From NCBI RefSeq assembly GCF_030265065.1, contig NC_080397.1:24620501-24684500 (forward strand): 64,000 bases of DNA, read 5' to 3'. This DNA is from Corythoichthys intestinalis (lineage: Eukaryota; Chordata; Actinopteri; Syngnathiformes; Syngnathidae). Under the pieces are notes generated by a model. It saw nothing but the letters and a program-made list of their open reading frames with translations, ran no database searches and was not told the origin of the DNA. Within the stretch, counting starts at the first letter, position 1; every line of letters begins with the position of its first letter. Positions 21,294 to 32,264 of the stretch are shown in pieces. Position numbers and translations under genes: made by a program.

Positions 21294-21699
21294 CTTGGTA
21301 TCCTGCAGTTGGCTGGATGGAAGACTTTAGAGTCAATGGAAGGCTTTCAAAGAACCAACCAATTGTACTGTTTGCTTATCTGATTCTATGTAGACTCAAG
21401 GATTCTTCAACAATCTGGTCGTGCGGGGCTTGTTTTCCGATAAGTAAATTTATGTTTCTTTACCTGTAACTCTAATAAGCAATGGACACCTCAAGACCAC
21501 AAAGATTGCCGATTTCTGATCATCAAATACTAAAGGCAAGGCAAATTTCATTCGATTAAATAGCACAAACTGTGGAGAGGTCATTTTCCTATGATCAAGA
21601 AGACTGAAGGGTAAGGCTTTAAACAACTAGTACAACATTCTGAAGCCAACCCTAACCATTTTGCCTGCAGCACAGTGCCAAAGAAGACACAGGTCTAAG

Positions 21700-21771
21700 C
21701 AGCAGAGGATGGTTTCGACCCATCGGCCTCTGGGTTATGGGCCCAGCACGCTTCCGCTGCGCCACTCTGCT
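21700..21771 (-). tRNA. tRNA-iMet (CAT), G54/G73 variant
   Basis: A1 kept; short spacer to Leu at 21864. Confidence 0.75.
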
Positions 21772-21863
21772 GAGCTTGAATTGTTCACTGCTTTTGACCA
21801 ACGATTTGTAACAGAAACCATGGATTGTTTGCTCAAGGTCTGTGCATTGGAGGTGTGAAACAG

Positions 21864-21945
21864 GGTAGTGTGGCCGAGCGGTCCAAGGCGCTGGATTAAG
21901 GTTCCACTCTCTCAGGAGGCGTGGGTTTGAATCCCACCACTGCCA
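21864..21945 (+). tRNA. tRNA-Leu (AAG), C43/T56 variant
   Basis: Acceptor normal. Confidence 0.72.
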
Positions 21946-22350
21946 CTTGGTATACTGCAGTTGGCAGGATGGATGACTTTAGAGTCAATGGAAGGCTTTC
22001 AAAGAACTAACCAATTGTACTGTTTGCTTATCTGATTCTATGTAAACTCATGCATTCTTCAACAATCTGGTCGTGCGGTGCTTGTTTTCCTACAAGTAAA
22101 TTTAAGTTTCTTTACCTGTAATTCTAATAAGCAATGGACACCTCAAGACCACAAAGATTGCCGATTTCTGATGATCAAATACTAAAGGCAAGGCAAATTT
22201 CATCGGATTAATTGCACGAACTGAGGAGAGGTCATTTTCCAGTGATCAAGTAAACTGAGGGGTAAGGCTTTAAACAACCAGTACAACATTCTGAAGCCAA
22301 CCCTAACCATTTTGCCTGCGGCACAGTGCCAAAGAAGATACAGGTCTAAG

Positions 22351-22402
22351 TAGCAGAGGATGGTTTCGATCCATCGACCTCTGGGTTATGGGCCACTCTG
22401 CT
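22351..22402 (-). pseudogene. tRNA-iMet, 20-bp D-arm deletion
   Basis: Partner of Leu-CAG at 22505. Confidence 0.88.
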
Positions 22403-22504
22403 TTTTATGCATCAAAACTGAATTCTTCACTGATTTTACCGACAATTCGTAACAGAAACTATGGATTGAATGCTTAAGGTTTGCGCATTGGAGGTGATAA
22501 ACAG

Positions 22505-22586
22505 GGTAGTGTGGCCGAGCGGTCCAAGGCGCTGGATTCAGGTTCCAGTCTCTCAGGGGGCGTGGGTTCGAATCCCACCACTGCCA
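22505..22586 (+). tRNA. tRNA-Leu (CAG)
   Basis: Intact; opens repeat A copy 5. Confidence 0.93.
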
Positions 22587-22979
22587 TTTGTTGTCCAGTG
22601 GTTGGCTGGATTGAAGGCGTTAGAGGCGATGGAAGGCTTTCAAGGAACAAACGATTGTAGTCTTTCCTTAACTGATTCTATGTACGCTCACGCATTCTTC
22701 AACAATCTGGTCATGTGGGGGTTCATTTCCTATATCTTAATTGTCTTTACTAGTCATGCTAATCAGTAATGGATATTTCAAGCCCAGAACATTGGGAATT
22801 TCTCATGATCAAATAGGAAAGCAAATTTCATTCGATTAAATAGCACAAAGTGTGGAGAGGTCATTTTCCTATGATCAAGAAGACTGAAGGGTAAGGTTTT
22901 AAACAACCAGTACAACATTCTGAAGCCAACCCTAACCATTTTGCCTGCAGCACGGTGCCAAAGAAGACACAGGTCTAAG

Positions 22980-23051
22980 TAGCAGAGGATGGTTTCGATC
23001 CATCGACCTCTGGGTTATGGGCCCAGCACGCTTCCACTGCGCCACTCTGCT
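22980..23051 (-). tRNA. tRNA-iMet (CAT), D-loop change
   Basis: C to T marker as at 7343. Confidence 0.88.
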
Positions 23052-23154
23052 CTTTAAGCGCTGAGCTTGAATTGTTCACTGCTTTTGACCAACGATTTGT
23101 AACAGAAACCATAGATTGTTTGCTCAAGGTCTGTGCATTGGAGGTGTCAAAGAG

Positions 23155-23236
23155 GGTAGTGTGGCTGAGCGGTGCAAGGCGCTGGTTTAAGGTTCCAGTC
23201 TCTCAGGAGGCGTGGGTTTGAATCCCACCACTGCCA
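23155..23236 (+). tRNA. tRNA-Leu (AAG), T31/T56 variant
   Basis: Partner of iMet at 22980. Confidence 0.7.
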
Positions 23237-23643
23237 CTTGGTATCCTGCAGTTGGCTGGATGGAAGACTTTAGAGTCAATGGAAGGCTTTCAAAGGACCA
23301 ACCAATTTTTTCCCGTTTGCTTGTCTGATTCTATGTAGACTCATGCATTCTTCAACAATCTGGTTGTGCGGTGCTTGTTTTCCTATAAGTAAATTTAAGT
23401 TTCTTTACCTGTAATTCTAATAAGCAATGGACACCTCAAGACCACAAAGACTGCCGATTTCTGATGATCAAATACTAAAGGCAAGGCAAATTTCATTGGA
23501 TTAATTGCACGAACTGAGGAGAGGTCATTTTCCTGTGATCAAGTAGACTGAAGGGCAAGGCTTTAAACAACCAGTACAACATACTGAAGCCAACCCTAAC
23601 CATTTTGCCTGCAGCACAGTGCCAAAGAAGATACAGGTCTAAG

Positions 23644-23695
23644 TAGCAGAGGATGGTTTCGATCCATCGACCTCTGGGTTATGGGCCACTCTGCT
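23644..23695 (-). pseudogene. tRNA-iMet, 20-bp D-arm deletion
   Basis: Partner of Leu-CAG at 23798. Confidence 0.88.
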
Positions 23696-23797
23696 TTTTA
23701 TGCATCAAAACTGAATTCTTCACTGATTTTACAGACAATTCGTAACAGAAACTATGGATTGAATGCTTAAGGTTTGCGCATTGGAGGTGAGAGACAG

Positions 23798-23879
23798 GGT
23801 AGTGTGGCCGAGCTGTCCAAGGCGCTGGATTCAGGTTCCAGTCTCTCAGGGGGCGTGGGTTCGAATCCCACCACTGCCA
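23798..23879 (+). tRNA. tRNA-Leu (CAG), G18 to T
   Basis: Last copy carrying this D-loop marker. Confidence 0.8.
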
Positions 23880-24261
23880 GTGGTTGGCTGGATAGAAGGC
23901 GTTAGAGGCGATGGAAGGCTTTCAAGGAACAAACGATTGTAGTCTTTCCTTAACTGATTCTATGTACGCTCACGCATTCTTCAACAATCTGGTCATGTGG
24001 GGGTTCTTTTCCTATATCTTAATTATCTTTACTAGTCATGCTAATCAGTAATGGATATTTCAAGACCAGATCGTTGGGAATTTCTCATGATCAAATAGGA
24101 AAACACATTTCATTCGATTAAATAGCACAAAGTGTGGAGAGGTCATTTTCCTATGATCAAGAAGACTGAAGGGTAAGGCTTTAAACAACCAGTACAACAT
24201 TCTGAAGCCAACCCTAACCATTTTGCCTGCAACACAGTGCCAAAGAAGACACAGGTCTAAG

Positions 24262-24333
24262 TAGCAGAGGATGGTTTCGATCCATCGACCTCTGGGTTAT
24301 GGGCCCAGCACGCTTCCGCTGCCCCACTCTGCT
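24262..24333 (-). tRNA. tRNA-iMet (CAT), C11 to G
   Basis: Last copy carrying this D-stem marker. Confidence 0.8.
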
Positions 24334-24436
24334 CTTTAAGCGCTGAGCTTGAATTATTCACTGCTTTTGACCAACGATTTGTAACAGAAACCATGGATTG
24401 TTTGCTCAAGGTCTGTGCATTGGAGGTGTGAAACAG

Positions 24437-24518
24437 GGTAGTGTGGCCGAGCGGTCCAAGGCGCTGGATTAAGGTTCCAGTCTCTCAGGAGGCGTGGGTT
24501 CGAATCCCACCACTGCCA
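24437..24518 (+). tRNA. tRNA-Leu (AAG)
   Basis: Intact; opens repeat B copy 1. Confidence 0.95.
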
Positions 24519-24924
24519 CTTGGTATCCTGCAGTTGGCTGGATGGAAGACTTTAGAGTCAATGGAAGGCTTTCAAAGAACCAACCAATTGTACTGTTTGC
24601 TTATCTGATTCTATGTAGACTCAAGGATTCTTCAACAATCTGGTCGTGCGGGGCTTGTTTTCCGATAAGTAAATTTATGTTTCTTTACCTGTAACTCTAA
24701 TAAGCAATGGACACCTCAAGACCACAAAGATTGCCGATTTCTGATCATCAAATACTAAAGGCAAGGCAAATTTCATTCGATTAAATAGCACAAACTGTGG
24801 AGAGGTCATTTTCCTATGATCAAGAAGACTGAAGGGTAAGGCTTTAAACAACCAGTACAACATTCTGAAGCCAACCCTAACCATTTTGCCTGCAGCACAG
24901 TGCCAAAGAAGATACAGGTCTAAG

Positions 24925-24996
24925 CAGCAGAGGATGGTTTCGACCCATCGGCCTCTGGGTTATGGGCCCAGCATGCTTCCGCTGCGCCACTCTGCC
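24925..24996 (-). tRNA. tRNA-iMet (CAT), G54/G73 with D-stem mismatch
   Basis: Same changes as at 9288. Confidence 0.68.
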
Positions 24997-25099
24997 CTCT
25001 ACCTGCTTAGCTTGAATTGTTCACTGCTTTTGACCAACGATTTGTAACAGAAACCATGGATTGTTTGCTCAAGGTCTGTGCATTGGAGGTGTGAAACAG

Positions 25100-25181
25100 G
25101 GTAGTGTGGCCGAGCGGTCCAAGGCGCTGGATTAAGGTTTCACTCTCTCAGGAGGCGTGGGTTTGAATCCCACTACTGCCA
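25100..25181 (+). tRNA. tRNA-Leu (AAG), C43/T56 variant
   Basis: It has one further C to T in the 3' anticodon stem, so two stem positions are affected. Confidence 0.65.
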
Positions 25182-25586
25182 CTTGGTATACCGCAGTTGG
25201 CTGGATGGATGACTTTAGAGTCAATGGAAGGCTTTCAAAGAACTAACCAATTGTACTGTTTGCTTATCTGATTCTATGTAAACTCATGCATTCTTCAACA
25301 ATCTGGTCGTGCGGTGCTTGTTTTCCTACAAGTAAATTTAAGTTTCTTTACCTCTAATTCTAATAAGCAATGGACACCTCAAGACCACAAAGATTGCCGA
25401 TTTCTGATGATCAAATACTAAAGGCAAGGCAAATTTCATCGGATTAATTGCACGAACTGAGGAGAGGTCATTTTCCAGTGATCAAGTAGACTGAAGGGTA
25501 AGGCTTTAAACAACCAGTACAACATTCTGAAGCCAACCCTAACCATTTTGCCTGCGGCACAGTGCCAAAGAAGATACAGGTCTAAG

Positions 25587-25658
25587 TAGCAGAGGATGGT
25601 TTCGATCCATCGACCTCTGGGTTATGGGCCCAGCACGCTTCCGCTGCGCCACTCTGCT
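25587..25658 (-). tRNA. tRNA-iMet (CAT)
   Basis: Consensus initiator; partner of Leu-AAG at 25762. Confidence 0.95.
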
Positions 25659-25761
25659 CTTTAAGCGCTGAGCTTGAATTATTCACTGCTTTTGACCAAC
25701 GATTTGTAACAGAAACCATGGATTGTTTGCTCAAGGTCTGTGCATTGGAGGTGTGAAACAG

Positions 25762-25843
25762 GGTAGTGTGGCCGAGCGGTCCAAGGCGCTGGATTAAGGT
25801 TCCAGTCTCTCAGGAGGCGTGGGTTCGAATCCCACCACTGCCA
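25762..25843 (+). tRNA. tRNA-Leu (AAG)
   Basis: Intact. Confidence 0.95.
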
Positions 25844-26249
25844 CTTGGTATCCTGCAGTTGGCTGGATGGAAGACTTTAGAGTCAATGGAAGGCTTTCAA
25901 AGAACCAACCAATTGTACTGTTTGCTTATCTGATTCTATGTAGACTCAAGGATTCTTCAACAATCTGGTCGTGCGGGGCTTGTTTTCCGATAAGTAAATT
26001 TATGTTTCTTTACCTGTAACTCTAATAAGCAATGGACACCTCAAGACCACAAAGATTGCCGATTTCTGATCATCAAATACTAAAGGCAAGGCAAATTTCA
26101 TTCGATTAAATAGCACAAACTGTGGAGAGGTCATTTTCCTATGATCAAGAAGACTGAAGGGTAAGGCTTTAAACAACCAGTACAACATTCTGAAGCCAAC
26201 CCTAACCATTTTGCCTGCAGCACAGTGCCAAAGAAGACACAGGTCTAAG

Positions 26250-26321
26250 CAGCAGAGGATGGTTTCGACCCATCGGCCTCTGGGTTATGGGCCCAGCACG
26301 CTTCCGCTGCGCCACTCTGCC
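26250..26321 (-). tRNA. tRNA-iMet (CAT), G54/G73 variant
   Basis: G1 present; full-length spacer to Leu at 26425. Confidence 0.75.
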
Positions 26322-26424
26322 CTTTATCTGCTGAGCTTGAATTGTTCACTGCTTTTGACCAACGATTTGTAACAGAAACCATGGATTGTTTGCTCAAGGT
26401 CTGTGCATTGGAGGTGTGAAACAG

Positions 26425-26506
26425 GGTAGTGTGGCCGAGCGGTCCAAGGCGCTGGATTAAGGTTCCACTCTCTCAGGAGGCGTGGGTTTGAATCCCACCA
26501 CTGCCA
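26425..26506 (+). tRNA. tRNA-Leu (AAG), C43/T56 variant
   Basis: Acceptor normal. Confidence 0.72.
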
Positions 26507-26911
26507 CTTGGTATACTGCAGTTGGCTGGATGGATGACTTTAGAGTCAATGGAAGGCTTTCAAAGAACTAACCAATTGTACTGTTTGCTTATCTGATTCT
26601 ATGTAAACTCATGCATTCTTCAACAATCTGGTCGTGCGGTGCTTGTTTTCCTACAAGTAAATTTAAGTTTCTTTACCTCTAATTCTAATAAGCAATGGAC
26701 ACCTCAAGACCACAAAGATTGCCGATTTCTGATGATCAAATACTAAAGGCAAGGCAAATTTCATCGGATTAATTGCACGAACTGAGGAGAGGTCATTTTC
26801 CAGTGATCAAGTAGACTGAAGGGTAAGGCTTTAAACAACCAGTACAACATTCTGAAGCCAACCCTAACCATTTTGCCTGCGGCACAGTGCCAAAGAAGAT
26901 ACAGGTCTAAG

Positions 26912-26963
26912 TAGCAGAGGATGGTTTCGATCCATCGACCTCTGGGTTATGGGCCACTCTGCT
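26912..26963 (-). pseudogene. tRNA-iMet, 20-bp D-arm deletion
   Basis: Partner of Leu-CAG at 27066. Confidence 0.88.
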
Positions 26964-27065
26964 TTTTATGCATCAAAACTGAATTCTTCACTGATTTTAC
27001 CGACAATTCGTAACAGAAACTATGGATTGAATGCTTAAGGTTTGCGCATTGGAGGTGAGAAACAG

Positions 27066-27147
27066 GGTAGTGTGGCCGAGCGGTCCAAGGCGCTGGATTC
27101 AGGTTCCAGTCTCTCAAGGGGCGTGGGTTCGAATCCCACCACTGCCA
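27066..27147 (+). tRNA. tRNA-Leu (CAG)
   Basis: One G to A in the variable arm (TCAAGGGG); otherwise intact. Confidence 0.92.
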
Positions 27148-27540
27148 CTTGTTGTCCAGTGGTTGGCTGGATAGAAGGCGTTAGAGGCGATGGAAGGCTT
27201 TCAAGGAACAAACGATTGTAGTCTTTCCTTAACTGATTCTATGTACGCTCACGCATTCTTCAACAATCTGGTCATGTGGGGGTTCTTTTCCTATATCTTA
27301 ATTATCTTTACTAGTCATGCTAATCAGTAATGGATATTTCAAGACCAGATCGTTGGGAATTTCTCATGATCAAATAGGAAAGCAAATTTCATTCGATTAA
27401 ATAGCACAAATTGTGGAGAGGTCATTTTCCTATGATCAAGAAGACTGAAGGGTAAGGCTTTAAACAACCAGTACAACATTCTGAAGCCAACCCTAACCAT
27501 TTTGCCTGCAGCACAGTGCCAAAGTAGACACAGGTCTACG

Positions 27541-27592
27541 TAGCAGAGTATGGTTTCGATCCATCGACCTCTGGGTTATGGGCCACTCTGCT
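27541..27592 (-). pseudogene. tRNA-iMet, 20-bp D-arm deletion
   Basis: Also changed at the acceptor/T-stem border (GAGTATGG on +). First of a 620-bp tandem pair. Confidence 0.86.
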
Positions 27593-27694
27593 TTTTATGC
27601 ATCAAAACTGAATTCTTCACTGATTTTACCGACAATTCGTAACAGAAACTATGGATTGAATGCTTAAGGTTTGCGCATTGGAGGTGAGAAACAG

Positions 27695-27776
27695 GGTAGT
27701 GTGGCCGAGCGGTCCAAGGCGCTGGATTCAGGTTCCAGTCTCTCAGGGGGCGTGGGTTCGAATCCCACCACTGCCA
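27695..27776 (+). tRNA. tRNA-Leu (CAG)
   Basis: Intact; in the first 620-bp dimer. Confidence 0.93.
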
Positions 27777-28160
27777 CTTGTTGTCCAGAGGTTGGCTAGA
27801 TAGAAGGCGATGGAAGGCTTTCAAGGAACAAACGATTGTAGTCTTTCCTTAACTGATTCTATGTACGCTCACGCATTCTTCAACAATCTGGTCATGTGGG
27901 GGTTCTTTTCCTATATCTTAATTATCTTTACTAGTCATGCTAATCAGTAATGGATATTTCAAGACCAGATCGTTGGGAATTTCTCATGATCAAATAGGAA
28001 AGCACATTTCATTCGATTAAATAGCACAAATTGTGGAGAGGTCATTTTCCTATGATCAAGAAGACTGAAGGGTAAGGCTTTAAACAACCAGTACAACATT
28101 CTGAAGCCAACCCTAACCATTTTGCCTGCAGCACAGTGCCAAAGTAGACACAGGTCTACG

Positions 28161-28212
28161 TAGCAGAGTATGGTTTCGATCCATCGACCTCTGGGTTATG
28201 GGCCACTCTGCT
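28161..28212 (-). pseudogene. tRNA-iMet, 20-bp D-arm deletion
   Basis: Matches the copy at 27541. Confidence 0.86.
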
Positions 28213-28314
28213 TTTTATGCATCAAAACTGAATTCTTCACTGATTTTACCGACAATTCGTAACAGAAACTATGGATTGAATGCTTAAGGTTTGCGCATTG
28301 GAGGTGAGAAACAG

Positions 28315-28396
28315 GGTAGTGTGGCCGAGCGGTCCAAGGCGCTGGATTCAGGTTCCAGTCTCTCAGGGGGCGTGGGTTCGAATCCCACCACTGCCA
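28315..28396 (+). tRNA. tRNA-Leu (CAG)
   Basis: Intact; in the second 620-bp dimer. Confidence 0.93.
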
Positions 28397-28780
28397 CTTG
28401 TTGTCCAGAGGTTGGCTAGATAGAAGGCGATGGAAGGCTTTCAAGGAACAAACGATTGTAGTCTTTCCTTAACTGATTCTATGTACGCTCACGCATTCTT
28501 CAACAATCTGGTCATGTGGGGGTTCTTTTCCTATATCTTAATTATCTTTACTAGTCATGCTAATCAGTAATGGATATTTCAAGACCAGATCGTTGGGAAT
28601 TTCTCATGATCAAATAGGAAAGCAAATTTCATTCGATTAAATAGCACAAAGTGTGGAGAGGTCATTTTCCTATGATCAAGAAGACTGAAGGGTCAGGCTT
28701 TAAACAACCAGTACAACATTCTGAAGCCAACCCTAACCATTTTGCCTGCAGCACAGTGCCAAAGAAGACACAGGTCTAAG

Positions 28781-28852
28781 TAGCAGAGGATGGTTTCGAT
28801 CCATCGACCTCTGGGTTATGGGCCCAGCACGCTTCCGCTGCGCCACTCTGCT
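28781..28852 (-). tRNA. tRNA-iMet (CAT)
   Basis: Consensus initiator; partner of Leu at 28956. Confidence 0.95.
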
Positions 28853-28955
28853 CTTTAAGCGCTGAGCTTGAATTGTTCACTGCTTTTGACCAACGATTTG
28901 TAACAGAAACCATGGATTGTTTGCTCAAGGTCTTTGCATTGGAGGTGTGAAACAG

Positions 28956-29037
28956 GGTAGTGTGGCCGAGGGGTCCAAGGCGCTGGATTAAGGTTCCAGT
29001 CTCTCAGGAGGCGTGGGTTCGAATCCCACCACTGCCA
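28956..29037 (+). tRNA. tRNA-Leu (AAG), D-loop C to G
   Basis: The D loop reads GAGGGGTCC; the T arm and anticodon stem are intact. Confidence 0.88.
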
Positions 29038-29444
29038 CTTGGTATCCTGCAGTTGGCTGGATGGAAGACTTTAGAGTCAATGGAAGGCTTTCAAAGAACC
29101 AACCAATTTTTTCCCGTTTGCTTGTCTGATTCTATGTAGACTCATGCATTCTTCAACAATCTGGTTGTGCGGTGCTTGTTTTCCTATAAGTAAATTTAAG
29201 TTTCTTTACCTGTAATTCTAATAAGCAATGGACACCTCAAGACCACAAAGACTGCCGATTTCTGATGATCAAATACTAAAGGCAAGGCAAATTTCATTGG
29301 ATTAATTGCACGAACTGAGGAGAGGTCATTTTCCTGTGATCAAGTAGACTGAAGGGCAAGGCTTTAAACAACCAGTACAACATACTGAAGCCAACCCTAA
29401 CCATTTTGCCTGCAGCACAGTGCCAAAGAAGATACAGGTCTAAG

Positions 29445-29496
29445 TAGCAGAGGATGGTTTCGATCCATCGACCTCTGGGTTATGGGCCACTCTGCT
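29445..29496 (-). pseudogene. tRNA-iMet, 20-bp D-arm deletion
   Basis: Partner of Leu-CAG at 29599. Confidence 0.88.
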
Positions 29497-29598
29497 TTTT
29501 ATGCATCAAAACTGAATTCTTCACTGATTTTACAGACAATTCGTAACAGAAACTATGGATTGAATGCTTAAGGTTTGCGCATTGGAGGTGAGAAACAG

Positions 29599-29680
29599 GG
29601 TAGTGTGGCCGAGCGGTCCAAGGCGCTGGATTCAGGTTCCAGTCTCTCAGGGGGCGTGGGTTCGAATCCCACCACTGCCA
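29599..29680 (+). tRNA. tRNA-Leu (CAG)
   Basis: Intact; G18-G19 present, unlike its A-repeat counterparts. Confidence 0.93.
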
Positions 29681-30062
29681 GTGGTTGGCTGGATAGAAGG
29701 CGTTAGAGGCGATGGAAGGCTTTCAAGGAACAAACGATTGTAGTCTTTCCTTAACTGATTCTATGTACGCTCACGCATTCTTCAACAATCTGGTCATGTG
29801 GGGGTTCTTTTCCTATATCTTAATTATCTTTACTAGTCATGCTAATCAGTAATGGATATTTCAAGACCAGATCGTTGGGAATTTCTCATGATCAAATAGG
29901 AAAGCACATTTCATTCGATTAAATAGCACAAAGTGTGGAGAGGTCATTTTCCTATGATCAAGAAGACTGAAGGGTAAGGCTTTAAACAACCAGTACAACA
30001 TTCTGAAGCCAACCCTAACCATTTTGCCTGCAACACAGTGCCAAAGAAGACACAGGTCTAAG

Positions 30063-30134
30063 TAGCAGAGGATGGTTTCGATCCATCGACCTCTGGGTTA
30101 TGGGCCCAGCACGCTTCCGCTGCGCCACTCTGCT
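30063..30134 (-). tRNA. tRNA-iMet (CAT)
   Basis: Consensus initiator; partner of Leu at 30238. Confidence 0.95.
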
Positions 30135-30237
30135 CTTTAAGCGCTGAGCTTGAATTGTTCACTGCTTTTGACCAACGATTTGTAACAGAAACCATAGATT
30201 GTTTGCTCAAGGTCTGTGCATTGGAGGTGTCAAAGAG

Positions 30238-30319
30238 GGTAGTGTGGCTGAGCGGTGCAAGGCGCTGGTTTAAGGTTCCATTCTCTCAGGAGGCGTGGGT
30301 TTGAATCCCACCACTGCCA
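30238..30319 (+). tRNA. tRNA-Leu (AAG), T31/T43/T56 variant
   Basis: Both ends of the anticodon stem are mispaired (T31 and T43). Confidence 0.65.
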
Positions 30320-30726
30320 CTTGGTATCCTGCAGTTGGCTGGATGGAAGACTTTAGAGTCAATGGAAGGCTTTCAAAGAACCAACCAATCTTTTCCCGTT
30401 TGCTTGTCTGATTCTATGTAGACTCATGCATTCTTCAACAATCTGGTTGTGCGGTGCTTGTTTTCCTATAAGTAAATTTAAGTTTCTTTACCTGTAATTC
30501 TAATAAGCAATGGACACCTCAAGACCACAAAGACTGCCGATTTCTGATGATCAAATACTAAAGGCAAGGCAAATTTCATTGGATTAATTGCACGAACTGA
30601 GGAGAGGTCATTTTCCTGTGATCAAGTAGACTGAAGGGCAAGGCTTTAAACAACCAGTACAACATACTGAAGCCAACCCTAACCATTTTGCCTGCAGCAC
30701 AGTGCCAAAGAAGATACAGGTCTAAG

Positions 30727-30778
30727 TAGCAGAGGATGGTTTCGATCCATCGACCTCTGGGTTATGGGCCACTCTGCT
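30727..30778 (-). pseudogene. tRNA-iMet, 20-bp D-arm deletion
   Basis: Partner of Leu-CAG at 30881. Confidence 0.88.
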
Positions 30779-30880
30779 TTTTATGCATCAAAACTGAATT
30801 CTTCACTGATTTTACAGACAATTCGTAACAGAAACTATGGATTGAATGCTTAAGGTTTGCGCATTGGAGGTGAGAAACAG

Positions 30881-30962
30881 GGTAGTGTGGCCGAGCGGTC
30901 CAAGGCGCTGGATTCAGGTTCCAGTCTCTCAGGGGGCGTGGGTTCGAATCCCACCACTGCCA
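30881..30962 (+). tRNA. tRNA-Leu (CAG)
   Basis: Intact. Confidence 0.93.
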
Positions 30963-31344
30963 GTGGTTGGTTGGATAGAAGGCGTTAGAGGCGATGGAAG
31001 GCTTTCAAGGAACAAACGATTGTAGTCTTTCCTTAACTGATTCTATGTACGCTCACGCATTCTTCAACAATCTGGTCATGTGGGGGTTCTTTTCCTATAT
31101 CTTAATTATCTTTACTAGTCATGCTAATCAGTAATGGATATTTCAAGACCAGATCGTTGGGAATTTCTCATGATCAAATAGGAAAGCACATTTCATTCGA
31201 TTAAATAGCACAAAGTGTGGAGAGGTCATTTTCCTATGATCAAGAAGACTGAAGGGTAAGGTTTTAAACAACCAGTACAACATTCTGAAGCCAACCCTAA
31301 CCATTTTGCCTGCAACACAGTGCCAAAGAAGACACAGGTCTAAG

Positions 31345-31416
31345 TAGCAGAGGATGGTTTCGATCCATCGACCTCTGGGTTATGGGCCCAGCAAGCTTCC
31401 GCTGCGCCACTCTGCT
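31345..31416 (-). tRNA. tRNA-iMet (CAT), D-stem/anticodon-stem junction change
   Basis: Plus strand reads GCAAGCTTCC where consensus has GCACGCTTCC. The rest is consensus. Confidence 0.85.
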
Positions 31417-31519
31417 CTTTAAGCGCTGAGCTTGAATTATTCACTGCTTTTGACCAACGATTTGTAACAGAAACCATGGATTGTTTGCTCAAGGTCTGTG
31501 CATTGGAGGTGTGAAACAG

Positions 31520-31601
31520 GGTAGTGTGGCCGAGCGGTCCAAGGCGCTGGATTAAGGTTCCAGTCTCTCAGGAGGCGTGGGTTCGAATCCCACCACTGCC
31601 A
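31520..31601 (+). tRNA. tRNA-Leu (AAG)
   Basis: Intact; opens repeat B copy 2. Confidence 0.95.
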
Positions 31602-32007
31602 CTTGGTATCCTGCAGTTGGCTGGATGGAAGACTTTAGAGTCAATGGAAGGCTTTCAAAGAACCAACCAATTGTACTGTTTGCTTATCTGATTCTATGTA
31701 GACTCAAGGATTCTTCAACAATCTGGTCGTGCGGGGCTTGTTTTCCGATAAGTAAATTTATGTTTCTTTACCTGTAACTCTAATAAGCAATGGACACCTC
31801 AAGACCACAAAGATTGCCGATTTCTGATCATCAAATACTAAAGGCAAGGCAAATTTCATTCGATTAAATAGCACAAACTGTGGAGAGGTCATTTTCCTAT
31901 GATCAAGAAGACTGAAGGGTAAGGCTTTAAACAACCAGTACAACATTCTGAAGCCAACCCTAACCATTTTGCCTGCAGCACAGTGCCAAAGAAGATACAG
32001 GTCTAAG

Positions 32008-32079
32008 CAGCAGAGGATGGTTTCGACCCATCGGCCTCTGGGTTATGGGCCCAGCATGCTTCCGCTGCGCCACTCTGCC
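32008..32079 (-). tRNA. tRNA-iMet (CAT), G54/G73 with D-stem mismatch
   Basis: Same changes as at 9288. Confidence 0.68.
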
Positions 32080-32182
32080 CTCTACCTGCTTAGCTTGAAT
32101 TGTTCACTGCTTTTGACCAACGATTTGTAACAGAAACCATGGATTGTTTGCTCAAGGTCTGTGCATTGGAGGTGTGAAACAG

Positions 32183-32264
32183 GGTAGTGTGGCCGAGCGG
32201 TCCAAGGCGCTGGATTAAGGTTCCACTCTCTCAGGAGGCGTGGGTTTGAATCCCACTACTGCCA
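32183..32264 (+). tRNA. tRNA-Leu (AAG), C43/T56 variant
   Basis: Without the extra anticodon-stem change of its B copy-1 counterpart at 25100. Confidence 0.7.

Larger units (their letters stand above)
16630..22504 (+). repeat. Higher-order repeat A, copy 4 (5875 bp, 9 dimers)
   Basis: This is the copy-2 pattern with two extra Leu-AAG / Leu-C43 dimers (1325 bp). The inserted pair matches the copy-1 dimers at 4250-5574. Confidence 0.9.
22505..24436 (+). repeat. Higher-order repeat A, copy 5 (first three dimers)
   Basis: It keeps the A-type markers at 22980, 23798 and 24262. The 7083-bp B period then takes over. Confidence 0.85.
24437..31519 (+). repeat. Higher-order repeat B, copy 1 (11 dimers, 7083 bp)
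   Basis: There are eleven dimers, including two successive 620-bp Leu-CAG/deleted-iMet dimers at 27541 and 28161. A Leu-AAG with a G in the D loop lies at 28956. Confidence 0.92.

Noticed and set aside
27576-27824. Recurring 82-residue minus-strand frame and the 69-residue one at 4488-4697
   Set aside because: Antisense through Leu-CAG or spacer. Short, without codon bias or homology.
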